Below, one piece after another: positions 25,588 to 33,712 of a stretch of DNA of 64,000 nt (position 1 is the first letter of the stretch; each line of letters begins with the position of its first letter). Position numbers and translations under genes: made by a program. Below the pieces are notes generated by a model, which saw only the letters and a program-made list of their open reading frames with translations, searched no databases and was not told the origin of the DNA. Source of the DNA: Polynucleobacter sp. MG-6-Vaara-E2 (GTDB lineage: Bacteria > Pseudomonadota > Gammaproteobacteria > Burkholderiales > Burkholderiaceae); NCBI RefSeq assembly GCF_018687695.1, contig NZ_CP061303.1, positions 1,116,001 through 1,180,000 on the forward strand, in the 5' to 3' direction.

Positions 25588-27342
25588 TCAGAAGCTTTCG
25601 CCAGGATTTCGAGGCTTTCTGGGGCCTTTATTGAACGGTTTTCTACCTTTTGGGGCACTGCGTTTGGGCCCATTTCCTGGACTTTGGGGGTTGCCCGTCA
25701 CAAATGCGGACTGACCATGGTGCACTTTTTTGCCTTTATTGCGGTTTTGGCCCTGACCACCCTGACCACCACCTTGACCAGGTCTACCGGCCTGGGTGCG
25801 ACCCCGGAATGGGCCACGACCATCACCTGAACCTCCGCCACCGGGTTTTCCACCTCTCCCCTGATGAGTCAGGCCGTTATGGCCGCTTGCTAGAGTTAAA
25901 GCATCCCTTGAGCCCCAATAAGAGACCGAGGTTTGCATTGGGTCGGGTTGGAAATCCGCCCCCTCTGGATTACGACTTTGTCCACCAGTATTGGGATTGC
26001 GCCCTTTATCTTGCGGCTGAGGCATTTTCAAACCAGCAGACTTCATCAAGTTATAGATGCCGCCAGCTTCAATCTCTTCCCATTTGCCGCGTCGCAAGCG
26101 AGGAGGCAATAAGAAAATGCCGTAACGCGTACGAATCAAGCGGGATACCGTATGACCCACTGCTTCAAACATACGACGTACTTCGCGATTACGACCTTCC
26201 GTTAATGCAACGTGATACCAACGATTGGCGCCATCACCACCACCCATTGAGAGGCGCAAGAATTTAGCCTGGCCATCATCGAGCGTAATGCCGCTTTTGA
26301 GTTGTGCCGTGTTTTCTTGGCTTAACTCACCCAAGATACGCACAGCGTATTCACGCTCAACACCATAACGTGGATGCATCAAACGATTTGCTAATTCACC
26401 TGAAGTGGTGAACAACAACAAACCTTCAGTATTAAAGTCCAAACGACCAACAGCAATCCAACGGCCTTGACGTGGCTTTGGCAATCGATCAAATACAGTT
26501 GGACGACCCTCTGGGTCAGACTGACTCACGATCTCGCCCGCAGGCTTGTGATACATGATGACGCGTGGCGGTTTGGTTTGAATCTTGCGATGCACTGGCT
26601 TGCCATTGATACGCACTTGGTCGGTTGGCCCAATACGCTGACCAATGTGGGCAGGCAAACCATTCACCGATACGCGCCCTTGAATAATCAAGTCTTCCAT
26701 GTCGCGACGGGAACCCATGCCCGCGTCAGCTAACACTTTATGTAACTTGACAGTATCTTCGTCGTCAGCATCGTCATCTAAACCATCAAGGTCGGACCAT
26801 ACTTCATCGCGCAAACTGAGCGGTAAGTCATCCACATTTGCAAATTGCAAACTGCTGACTTCTTCTTCCGTTGGCGCATCTGGATCTTCATCTTCACGCG
26901 CACGCTGAGCGCGTTGTGCACGACGCTCTGCACCAGTCTGATGAGAGATCTCACTCTCATTCAAGCCATCTGGATTTTTTGTTTCCAAGACTTCTGGCGC
27001 ATCAAGTGCAGCATCAAACTCACCAGATACTACAGAAGCAAATAATGCCTCTACGTCTGCAGGGTTTGGCCCTAATTTTGCGGAATGATTACTGCCACCT
27101 TCACGAGGGCCTTGAGAGCCTTCACCTTCACGACGTGGCTTGTCTTTGTTAAAAGGACGCTTCTTGTTGAATGGATGCTTGCCGGTTCCTGCACGACGTG
27201 GATGACGCGGACCGCGGTCCTCACGTGGTGGGCATTCACTACCCTCAGCCTGAGATCCTTCTGCGCGAGCAGACCCTAAATCAGTTTGTGATGGCGCTGC
27301 TGGTATTGGCGGATTTGAATCGTTTTCGTTGGAGCTTGTCAT
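25588..27342 (-). CDS. rluB: RluB-type 23S rRNA pseudouridine synthase with long disordered tails
   Basis: Enzyme of 584 residues, about twice the usual core. Residues 1-195 are charged and low in complexity. The S4 RNA-binding domain begins near 198 (KLHKVLADAGMGSRRDMEDLI), and the RsuA/RluB catalytic domain holds GRLDFNTEGLLLF with the catalytic Asp302. After about residue 445 comes a Gly/Gln/Arg-rich tail (GRGGKPGGGGSGDG and GQGGGQGGQGQN) that resembles RGG-type RNA-binding tails. RluB makes pseudouridine 2605 (E. coli numbering) in 23S rRNA. It follows scpB by 6 bases, the usual scpB-rluB pair. Confidence 0.92.
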   Translation of the reverse strand: MTSSNENDSNPPIPAAPSQTDLGSARAEGSQAEGSECPPREDRGPRHPRRAGTGKHPFNKKRPFNKDKPRREGEGSQGPREGGSNHSAKLGPNPADVEALFASVVSGEFDAALDAPEVLETKNPDGLNESEISHQTGAERRAQRAQRAREDEDPDAPTEEEVSSLQFANVDDLPLSLRDEVWSDLDGLDDDADDEDTVKLHKVLADAGMGSRRDMEDLIIQGRVSVNGLPAHIGQRIGPTDQVRINGKPVHRKIQTKPPRVIMYHKPAGEIVSQSDPEGRPTVFDRLPKPRQGRWIAVGRLDFNTEGLLLFTTSGELANRLMHPRYGVEREYAVRILGELSQENTAQLKSGITLDDGQAKFLRLSMGGGDGANRWYHVALTEGRNREVRRMFEAVGHTVSRLIRTRYGIFLLPPRLRRGKWEEIEAGGIYNLMKSAGLKMPQPQDKGRNPNTGGQSRNPEGADFQPDPMQTSVSYWGSRDALTLASGHNGLTHQGRGGKPGGGGSGDGRGPFRGRTQAGRPGQGGGQGGQGQNRNKGKKVHHGQSAFVTGNPQSPGNGPKRSAPKGRKPFNKGPRKPRNPGESF

Positions 27343-27348
27343 TAATTA

Positions 27349-28053
27349 TTATTTTGTTTCGTCTGACTGCTCATCAGACTTAGGGGTAACTGCTTCTGTC
27401 TCTTCAGTAATCTCGGTGGTGACTTCTTCAACCTCTACCTCTTCTGCCGCTTGCGCTTCACCATCAATCACAACGGTTTCTACAGTGGCACTGGAATCAA
27501 ATTCCATCACTGCTTGACCTAAATGCTCTGCAGCGGCCATCGGCGCTGCATCTTCTAACATTGGCAAGCTTTGTAAATTGGTCAGACTTAAGTCATCCAA
27601 AAATTGTTTTGTAGTGGCATATAAACCAGGGCGACCAACAGTATCTTTGTGGCCAATCACCTCTACCCAACCACGGTCCTCTAGTTGTTTCATCACATTA
27701 CTACTGACAGCAACGCCACGAATTTCTTCGATCTCACCGCGAGTAACAGGCTGACGGTAGGCAATGATTGCCAGGGTCTCCATCACTGCACGAGAATACT
27801 TTGGCGGCTTCTCAGGCGTCAAGCGATCAAGATACTCGCGCATCGATAGACGGCTTTGGAAACGCCAGCCAGTAGCAATATGCACCAGCTCCATTCCCCT
27901 GTCGTGCCACGCGCGTTGCAGTTCCACTAATGCTTCCTCAATATCTGCAGTAGTGATGTCTTCGACAAATAGACGAGACAAGTCAGCAACGGTCAGTGGC
28001 TCCTGCGCGCACAGGAGGGCTGTTTCTATAACGCGCTTATTGTGATCGTCCAT
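27349..28053 (-). CDS. scpB: Segregation and condensation protein ScpB
   Basis: Kleisin-associated winged-helix protein of 234 residues. Two winged-helix domains are seen: RVIETALLCAQEPLTVADLSRLF, and SRAVMETLAIIAYRQPVTRGEIEEIRGV followed by DRGWVEVIGHKDTVGRPGLYATT. The last 60 residues are acidic and low in complexity (TTEITEETEAVTPKSDEQSDE). ScpB works with ScpA and SMC in chromosome organisation. scpA is not next to it here. The upstream 187 bases, shared with the divergent patatin gene, include AACGAA-TTCGTT but no clear promoter. Confidence 0.94.
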   Translation of the reverse strand: MDDHNKRVIETALLCAQEPLTVADLSRLFVEDITTADIEEALVELQRAWHDRGMELVHIATGWRFQSRLSMREYLDRLTPEKPPKYSRAVMETLAIIAYRQPVTRGEIEEIRGVAVSSNVMKQLEDRGWVEVIGHKDTVGRPGLYATTKQFLDDLSLTNLQSLPMLEDAAPMAAAEHLGQAVMEFDSSATVETVVIDGEAQAAEEVEVEEVTTEITEETEAVTPKSDEQSDETK

Positions 28054-28240
28054 AAATGTGGGGCTATCAGGAATATCCTGAGCAGGCTTTAATAATGTAT
28101 TTCAGTAATGGGTTTTGGTGTTTTAGCGACTACAGACAATCCATCTCATAATTTCTAGTTAGGGATTATGTCCGCGCTGCAACGAAGTCCTTTTCGTTCA
28201 CCGTGTATCTATTATAAGGTAGGCTCAATACAATAGCCAC

Positions 28241-29143
28241 ATGCACAATATTTCATCAAAAGCCCCCGTTTCCGCTGAACGACGCCATTTATTGGGTTTT
28301 GGCATTGGCATGAGCGCCCTGCTTAGTGCTGGCGCTTTGAGCTCGTGCAGTCTGATTGGCTCTAAAAAGCCAGTTGTTGGCCTAGTGTTGGGGGCTGGCG
28401 CAGCAAGGGGGTTTGCGCATGTTGGCGTCATTAAAGCTTTAGAGGCTCAAGGCATTCACCCAGATCTCGTGGTTGGCAGTAGTGCCGGTAGCGTTATCGC
28501 AGCCCTACTAGCGTCTGGCGCCACAGGAAATGATCTCAATCGCCTAGCCCTTAATCTTGATGAGGCCACCATTGCCGATTGGGGTTTACCGTTTGCAGGA
28601 CGGTTTGGGGGATTAATTAAGGGTGATGCCCTACAAAATATGGTCAACCGCGAAGTGCAAAACAAAACCATAGAGCAGATGCGCATTCCACTGGGCATTG
28701 TTGCAACTGAATTGCAATCAGGCAAAGGCGTTTTGTTTCGTACCGGAAACACTGGTCAAGCCGTACGAGCCTCCTGCAGTATTCCCGGCGTTTTTCAGCC
28801 GACTGTCATTGGCGGCAAAGAATATCTTGATGGTGGTTTAGTCGCGCCGGTACCCGTGAGTTATGCAAAACAGATGGGAGCTACACTCGTAATTGCAGTC
28901 AATATCTCTTCAGAGCCCGTTCATCAGGATGCGAGTGGCACCTTTGGAGTGTTGCAACAAACTATCTCAATAATGCAAAGAAGCATCAATCAATACGAAT
29001 TGAAAAGTGCCGATATCGTAATTCAGCCGCAACTCAAACAAATGAGTAGCGGTGATTTCAAATCCAGAAATGCGGCCATATTAGCTGGCGAAGTAGCAAC
29101 CCAAGAACAAATGGCATTGATTAAAGAAAAGCTCAAAGGCTAG
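28241..29143 (+). CDS. Patatin-like phospholipase family lipoprotein
   Basis: Patatin-fold hydrolase of 300 residues. The N-terminus has ERRHLLGFG and a hydrophobic stretch ending in the lipobox LSSC near residue 36, so it is a predicted lipoprotein, possibly exported by Tat. The oxyanion motif GAGAARGFAHVGVI, the nucleophile elbow GSSAG and the catalytic Asp in DGGL are all present. RssA-like proteins are the nearest group by length. It would hydrolyse acyl esters of membrane lipids. It is divergent from scpB and convergent with the NlpC-like gene. Confidence 0.9.
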   Translation: MHNISSKAPVSAERRHLLGFGIGMSALLSAGALSSCSLIGSKKPVVGLVLGAGAARGFAHVGVIKALEAQGIHPDLVVGSSAGSVIAALLASGATGNDLNRLALNLDEATIADWGLPFAGRFGGLIKGDALQNMVNREVQNKTIEQMRIPLGIVATELQSGKGVLFRTGNTGQAVRASCSIPGVFQPTVIGGKEYLDGGLVAPVPVSYAKQMGATLVIAVNISSEPVHQDASGTFGVLQQTISIMQRSINQYELKSADIVIQPQLKQMSSGDFKSRNAAILAGEVATQEQMALIKEKLKG

Positions 29144-29169
29144 TCAGCCAAAGGGGCTGGGGAGTAGGC

Positions 29170-29835
29170 CTAGAGGCTACGAGACTTGCGTTTGAGGTTC
29201 TTCACCTCATTTAACAACTCTTGACGCTCAGCATCATCTAAGTTGTCGCTACCATCAAGACGACGGGCACCATCAAAACGTTTATCCCAATAGAGGCTAC
29301 CCAGATCGTCAACGCGAACACTGGTACCTTTCGATGGTGAGTGAATAAATTTATTGTCCCCCACATAAATACCCACGTGAGAGAAAGTTAAACGCATCGT
29401 ATTAAAAAATACGAGGTCACCGGGCTGCAACTCATCACGACCAATCGGCTTTCCAACGCGACTCATTTGTGTCGACTTGCGTGGTAATAAGAAACCTAAT
29501 TTATCTTTAAAGACATAGCGAACAAAGCTACTGCCATCTAATCCAGACTGAGGCAACTCAGCATCCCAGCGATAGCGCACACCAATCACTTCCATGGCAC
29601 GATTAATAAGCTCTTCAGATTTTCCGGTAACGGTATCAGCCAAACGATCCGATACCCGAGCAATATAGGCTCTGCCTGCCTGGAACATACTTTCTTTTGG
29701 AACTACCGTCTCAACGCTTGAAGACGTCACCTCAGGCGCAGGGGCATTCGCCTCTACCGCTTGGGCAGAAGACGAAATCGCGAAACCCAAGGCTAGGCCC
29801 AAGATTTGTGAAAGTAGCGCTTTTTTCAATGACAT
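29170..29835 (-). CDS. NlpC/P60-like protein lacking the catalytic cysteine
   Basis: Exported protein of 221 residues from the ATG at 29835 (a TTG at 29838 is also in frame). The signal peptide ends near SSSAQA (26). The NlpC/P60 fold is clear: GVRYRWDAELPQSGLD, LPRKSTQMSRVGKPI, LQPGDLVFFNT, the His of FSHVGIYVG (153) and FIHSPSKG (165). The active-site motif normally reads GxDCSGFV, but here it is GLDGSSFV, with Gly101 where the nucleophilic Cys should be. It should thus be unable to cleave peptidoglycan peptides in the usual way, and may be a regulatory or binding pseudoenzyme. It follows yejF in the same direction by about 145 bases. Confidence 0.88.
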   Translation of the reverse strand: MSLKKALLSQILGLALGFAISSSAQAVEANAPAPEVTSSSVETVVPKESMFQAGRAYIARVSDRLADTVTGKSEELINRAMEVIGVRYRWDAELPQSGLDGSSFVRYVFKDKLGFLLPRKSTQMSRVGKPIGRDELQPGDLVFFNTMRLTFSHVGIYVGDNKFIHSPSKGTSVRVDDLGSLYWDKRFDGARRLDGSDNLDDAERQELLNEVKNLKRKSRSL

Positions 29836-29980
29836 CAAGTCAGTTTAACAAAGAACCCATAATTCACCAAGCCTGACTGTAGTATTAAGTCATTGTTTAG
29901 AAAGCGTTTTTTTCACTTTTTTGATGCTGATATCGCTTTAATGCACCAAAATAGCCCAAAAATAGGGTCTTGGATTAGAA

Positions 29981-31618
29981 CTAAGTTAGCTCAGCTGCTG
30001 TAAATAATTCTTTGGTGTAAACCTGCTTAGGCTGCTTAATCATGGTCTCGGTATCCCCGAATTCCACTACCCTACCCTCTTTGAGCACCATGACCTCATG
30101 CGACATTGCACGAATGACTGCCAAATCGTGACTAATCATTAGGTAGGCCAAGTTGTACTTTTTCTGTAATTCTGAGAGCAATGCAAGCACTTGTTTCTGA
30201 ATCGATACATCCAATGCGGAGGTTGGCTCATCTAAAACTAAGATCTGTGGACGCAAAATCAAAGCGCGCGCAATAGCAATGCGCTGACGCTGCCCTCCAG
30301 AAAACTCATGTGGATAGCGCGACAATGCTGAGCGATCCAAGCCTACCTCTTTGAGCATGTCAACAACTCGAGATTCACGTTCGGACGCAGAGAGCTTTGG
30401 ATAATGCACATCCAATCCTTCGGAAATAATTTGCATCACATTCATGCGCGGCGAAAGCGAGCCAAAGGGATCTTGAAAAATTACTTGCAAACTTGAACGC
30501 ATTGCACGGCGCTCAACAGGCTTTAACTGTTGCCAGTCCTTACCAAGAACATCCACATCACCACTGACTTGCGCTGCAGAGTCGCCAAGTAGGCCAAGCA
30601 CTGCCATACCTAATGTCGTCTTGCCTGAGCCAGACTCGCCAATCACACCAATGGTCTGACCCTGCTTTAGACTAAAAGAAACTTTTTTTAATACTTTATG
30701 AGCTGGCGCTTTTTTAAACCAGGAAGTCGACTCAGAGCTTGGGTAGGCGACAGACAAACCCTCTGTCTTGAGGAGCACGGGCGCCAAAGGCATGACTGGA
30801 GCAAGCTCGCGTACTGGCTCGCTATTCACTAAGGCACGAGTGTAAGGATCGGTTGGATGCTCAAAGACTTGCTTTGTGGGCCCAGACTCCATGAGATTGC
30901 CCTGGTTCAAGACCGCCACACGTTGTGCAAAATGCCTTACCAAATTGAGATCGTGCGTAATCAACAAGATGCCCATTCCACCGTGCTCTTTAGATTCTTC
31001 TTGCAATTCTTTTAGCAAATCAAGAATTTGCAAACGTAAACTAACATCTAAAGCAGTCGTTGGTTCATCGGCAATCAATAAACGCGGTTTGCAAGCCAGA
31101 GCCATTGCAATCATGGCTCGTTGTCTTTGACCGCCAGACAGCTGATGGGGGTAAGAATGAAAACGTCTGTCTGGCTCGGGAATACCGGTTTTTTTGAGTA
31201 GATCAATGGCCGCATCAATACAATCAGTTTTAGAGAGTAAGGGTTGGTAGATCTGCACTGCCTCAATGATTTGATTGCCGATAGTAAAGAGTGGATTCAG
31301 TGCTGTCATCGGTTCTTGGAAGACCATGGCAATCTCGCGCCCTCGAATCTCGCGAATATCTTGGATGGGCATAGACAATAAATCCACTGTCCCACTACCA
31401 TCCTTCTTGTTCCACAAAATCTTTCCAGAAACTTTCGCACCCTCAGGCTCAAGTCTTAAGGGCGCAAGTGCGGTAAGCGTCTTACCTGAACCAGATTCAC
31501 CCACTAGGGCAACCCGTTCGCCAATACCGATCTCCAAATCTAAATGATTGACGGCAAATTTTTCACGGCGACCTGTTCCGAAAGAAATGCAGAAGTCTTC
31601 GTAGCGCAATAAGCTCAT
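29981..31618 (-). CDS. yejF: YejF-type dipeptide/oligopeptide ABC transporter, double ATPase
   Basis: Fused ABC ATPase of 545 residues. Two nucleotide-binding domains are seen: Walker A GESGSGKTLT near 38 with signature LSGGQRQR and Walker B LLIADEP; and GESGSGKTTLG near 330 with FSGGQRQR and ILVLDEP. The double-ATPase form and operon identify YejF, which drives import of peptides such as microcin C in E. coli. The ATG overlaps the yejE stop by 4 bases, so yejA-B-E-F is one operon. Confidence 0.94.
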   Translation of the reverse strand: MSLLRYEDFCISFGTGRREKFAVNHLDLEIGIGERVALVGESGSGKTLTALAPLRLEPEGAKVSGKILWNKKDGSGTVDLLSMPIQDIREIRGREIAMVFQEPMTALNPLFTIGNQIIEAVQIYQPLLSKTDCIDAAIDLLKKTGIPEPDRRFHSYPHQLSGGQRQRAMIAMALACKPRLLIADEPTTALDVSLRLQILDLLKELQEESKEHGGMGILLITHDLNLVRHFAQRVAVLNQGNLMESGPTKQVFEHPTDPYTRALVNSEPVRELAPVMPLAPVLLKTEGLSVAYPSSESTSWFKKAPAHKVLKKVSFSLKQGQTIGVIGESGSGKTTLGMAVLGLLGDSAAQVSGDVDVLGKDWQQLKPVERRAMRSSLQVIFQDPFGSLSPRMNVMQIISEGLDVHYPKLSASERESRVVDMLKEVGLDRSALSRYPHEFSGGQRQRIAIARALILRPQILVLDEPTSALDVSIQKQVLALLSELQKKYNLAYLMISHDLAVIRAMSHEVMVLKEGRVVEFGDTETMIKQPKQVYTKELFTAAELT

Positions 31619-32640
31619 GAGCGACCTCCGCTCATCAGACCTGCTTTACGAGAATCGTAAGCATCACGCAGTGCCTCACCCATAAAAGTGAGCAGTAGCA
31701 AGGTCGCTACCAAGACAACAAAGGTAGAAAGTGAAATCCACCAGGCATCCAAGTTACCTTTACCTTGCGAAAGCAACTCACCTAAGCTAGGTGTTCCAGG
31801 GGGGACGCCTAAACCTAAGAAATCTAAACTGGTGAGCGACAAAATTGCCGCACTCATTCGAAATGGCAAGAAGGTGATTACTGGGGTCAAACTATTAGGC
31901 AGAATATGGCGCCACATGATTTGCAAATTGGTGAGACCAAGCGCTCTGGCTGCGCGCACATACTCCAAAGAACGGTTGCGGAAGAATTCTGCGCGGACGT
32001 AATCGGACAGCCCCATCCAGCCAAACGCTGCTAACAAAATAATCAATAGAGAAACGCTAGGATTAAAGATTGAAGCAAAAATAATCAATAGATATAACTC
32101 TGGCATTGCTGACCAAATTTCGATTAAACGTTGAGAGATTAAGTCAAACTTACCCCCAAAGAACCCCATTAAGGACCCGGTGATGATGCCAACCGTGACC
32201 CCCACAAGTGTTAGCGCCAAGCCAAACAAAATAGATAGTCGAAAACCATAAATCAAGCGCGAGAGGACATCGCGACCGCGGTCATCAGTGCCAAGCCAGT
32301 TTTGCCAAGATGGTGGCGCTGGATTAGGCACTTGCGAGAAGTAGTTCAGTGTCTCATAGCTATACGTAATGATTGGATAGATTGCCCAATTGCCATCACT
32401 TGTAATGTTGTGACGAATATCGGGGTCCAAGAAATCTGTTGGCGTGGCAAAGTCTCCACCAAACACTGTCTCGGGAAGATTCTTCACAATTGGGAAATAA
32501 AAATGTCCGTCATAGCGAACGATGAGTGGCTTATCGTTCGCAATCAGTTCAGCGCAAAGCGATAAACCAAACAGAACGATAAAGATCCAAAGGCTGGCAT
32601 AACCTCTACGATTATTTCTAAAGCGGTGCCAGCGGCTCAT
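31615..32640 (-). CDS. yejE: YejE-type ABC transporter permease
   Basis: Inner-membrane permease of 341 residues from the ATG at 32640, which overlaps the yejB stop by 4 bases (ATGA). The open frame extends 17 codons further, into yejB, without family resemblance. It starts MSRWHRFRNNRRGYASLWIF, the typical DppC/OppC-like N-terminus, and contains GTDDRGRDVLSRLIYGFR and the EAA loop EYVRAARALGLTNLQIMWRHILPN. With YejB it forms the transmembrane channel of the oligopeptide importer. Confidence 0.94.
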   Translation of the reverse strand: MSRWHRFRNNRRGYASLWIFIVLFGLSLCAELIANDKPLIVRYDGHFYFPIVKNLPETVFGGDFATPTDFLDPDIRHNITSDGNWAIYPIITYSYETLNYFSQVPNPAPPSWQNWLGTDDRGRDVLSRLIYGFRLSILFGLALTLVGVTVGIITGSLMGFFGGKFDLISQRLIEIWSAMPELYLLIIFASIFNPSVSLLIILLAAFGWMGLSDYVRAEFFRNRSLEYVRAARALGLTNLQIMWRHILPNSLTPVITFLPFRMSAAILSLTSLDFLGLGVPPGTPSLGELLSQGKGNLDAWWISLSTFVVLVATLLLLTFMGEALRDAYDSRKAGLMSGGRS

Positions 32641-33701
32641 GAACCACCTCCGGCACCAAACTGAATACGAGGGTCTACATAAACATAGCAAAGATCAGAA
32701 ATCAACTTGGTAAATAAACCAATCAGAGTAAAGAGATACAAAGTACCAAAGACCACAGGGTAATCACGGCGCATCACTGACTCATAAGAGAGCAAACCAA
32801 GTCCGTCAAGCGAGAACAGGGTTTCGATCAACAACGATCCAGTGAAAAAGGCACCAATAAAGGCTGCTGGAAATCCAGTGACTAGTGGCAACATAGCATT
32901 GCGAAAGACATGCTTCCAAAGTACTTGTTTTTCAGCGAGGCCTTTGGCTCTGGCAGTCAATACATACTGCTTGCGAATCTCTTCCAAGAAAGAGTTCTTG
33001 GTCAGCATCGTGACTACTGCAAAGCTACCCAAAACAGATGCCGTAATGGGCAATACTAAGTGCCACAAGTAATCTATTACCTTACCAATGAAGCTCAGAT
33101 CACTCCAGTTATCAGAAGTTAATCCTCGCAAGGGGAAGATTTGTAGAAAACTTCCGCCGCCAAAAATTACCAATAAGAGAACGCCTAATACAAAACCTGG
33201 AATGGCATAACCTACCAAGATCATAGTACTCGTGACCGCATCAAAACGAGAGCCATCGCGCACCGCTTTAGCAATACCCAGTGGTATCGATACTAAATAG
33301 GTAATAAAGAATGTCCACAGGCCAATGCTGATAGAGACTGGTAATTTTGAAACCACTAATCGCCAAACGCTTTCGTGTTGGTAATAGCTCTCACCCAAAT
33401 CAAATCTTGCAAAGCGACCTAACATCATGAAATAACGCTCTAGTGGTGGCTTATCAAATCCATATAAAGCTTTGACTTCTTCTAGTCGCTGCGCATCAAT
33501 ACCCTGACGCCCACGATAAGTTGCGCCTGCACCAGAAGATTCTGTTCCCCCTACCGCAGCATCACCTTTGCCCTTAAGCTCTAAAACCATTTGCTCAACT
33601 GGGCCGCCTGGCACAAACTGAACTACCGCAAAGGTCAGCGTCAAAACACCTAACAGAGTAGGAATCATGAGTAGCAAACGCTTGAAGATGTAGGCGCGCA
33701 T
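32637..33701 (-). CDS. yejB: YejB-type ABC transporter permease
   Basis: Permease of 354 residues from the ATG at 33701 (MRAYIFKRLLLMIPTLLGV), which has an AAGGA site in the preceding codons. A start four codons earlier at 33713 overlaps the yejA stop by one base and cannot be excluded. Typical features are VVQFVPGGPVEQM, YGFDKPPLERY and the EAA loop TARAKGLAEKQVLWKHVFRNAMLP. The insert between residues 44 and 75, rich in Gly, is usual for YejB. It works with YejE and YejF. Confidence 0.93.
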   Translation of the reverse strand: MRAYIFKRLLLMIPTLLGVLTLTFAVVQFVPGGPVEQMVLELKGKGDAAVGGTESSGAGATYRGRQGIDAQRLEEVKALYGFDKPPLERYFMMLGRFARFDLGESYYQHESVWRLVVSKLPVSISIGLWTFFITYLVSIPLGIAKAVRDGSRFDAVTSTMILVGYAIPGFVLGVLLLVIFGGGSFLQIFPLRGLTSDNWSDLSFIGKVIDYLWHLVLPITASVLGSFAVVTMLTKNSFLEEIRKQYVLTARAKGLAEKQVLWKHVFRNAMLPLVTGFPAAFIGAFFTGSLLIETLFSLDGLGLLSYESVMRRDYPVVFGTLYLFTLIGLFTKLISDLCYVYVDPRIQFGAGGGS

Positions 33702-33712
33702 TTGTCCTTGCA

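Noticed and set aside
25650..26267. Open frame of 205 codons on the plus strand
   Set aside because: Antisense to the RluB-like gene; composition is rich in His, Cys and Arg as expected for a shadow of a Gly/Arg/Pro-rich coding region.
28054..28240. Possible regulatory structure between scpB and the patatin gene
   Set aside because: Only short weak inverted repeats (AACGAA/TTCGTT, GGAATATCC) and no convincing promoter; nothing I can support as a feature.
29144..29169. CAGCC/GGCTG hairpin between the convergent patatin and NlpC-like genes
   Set aside because: Five pairs only and no T run; too weak to call a terminator.
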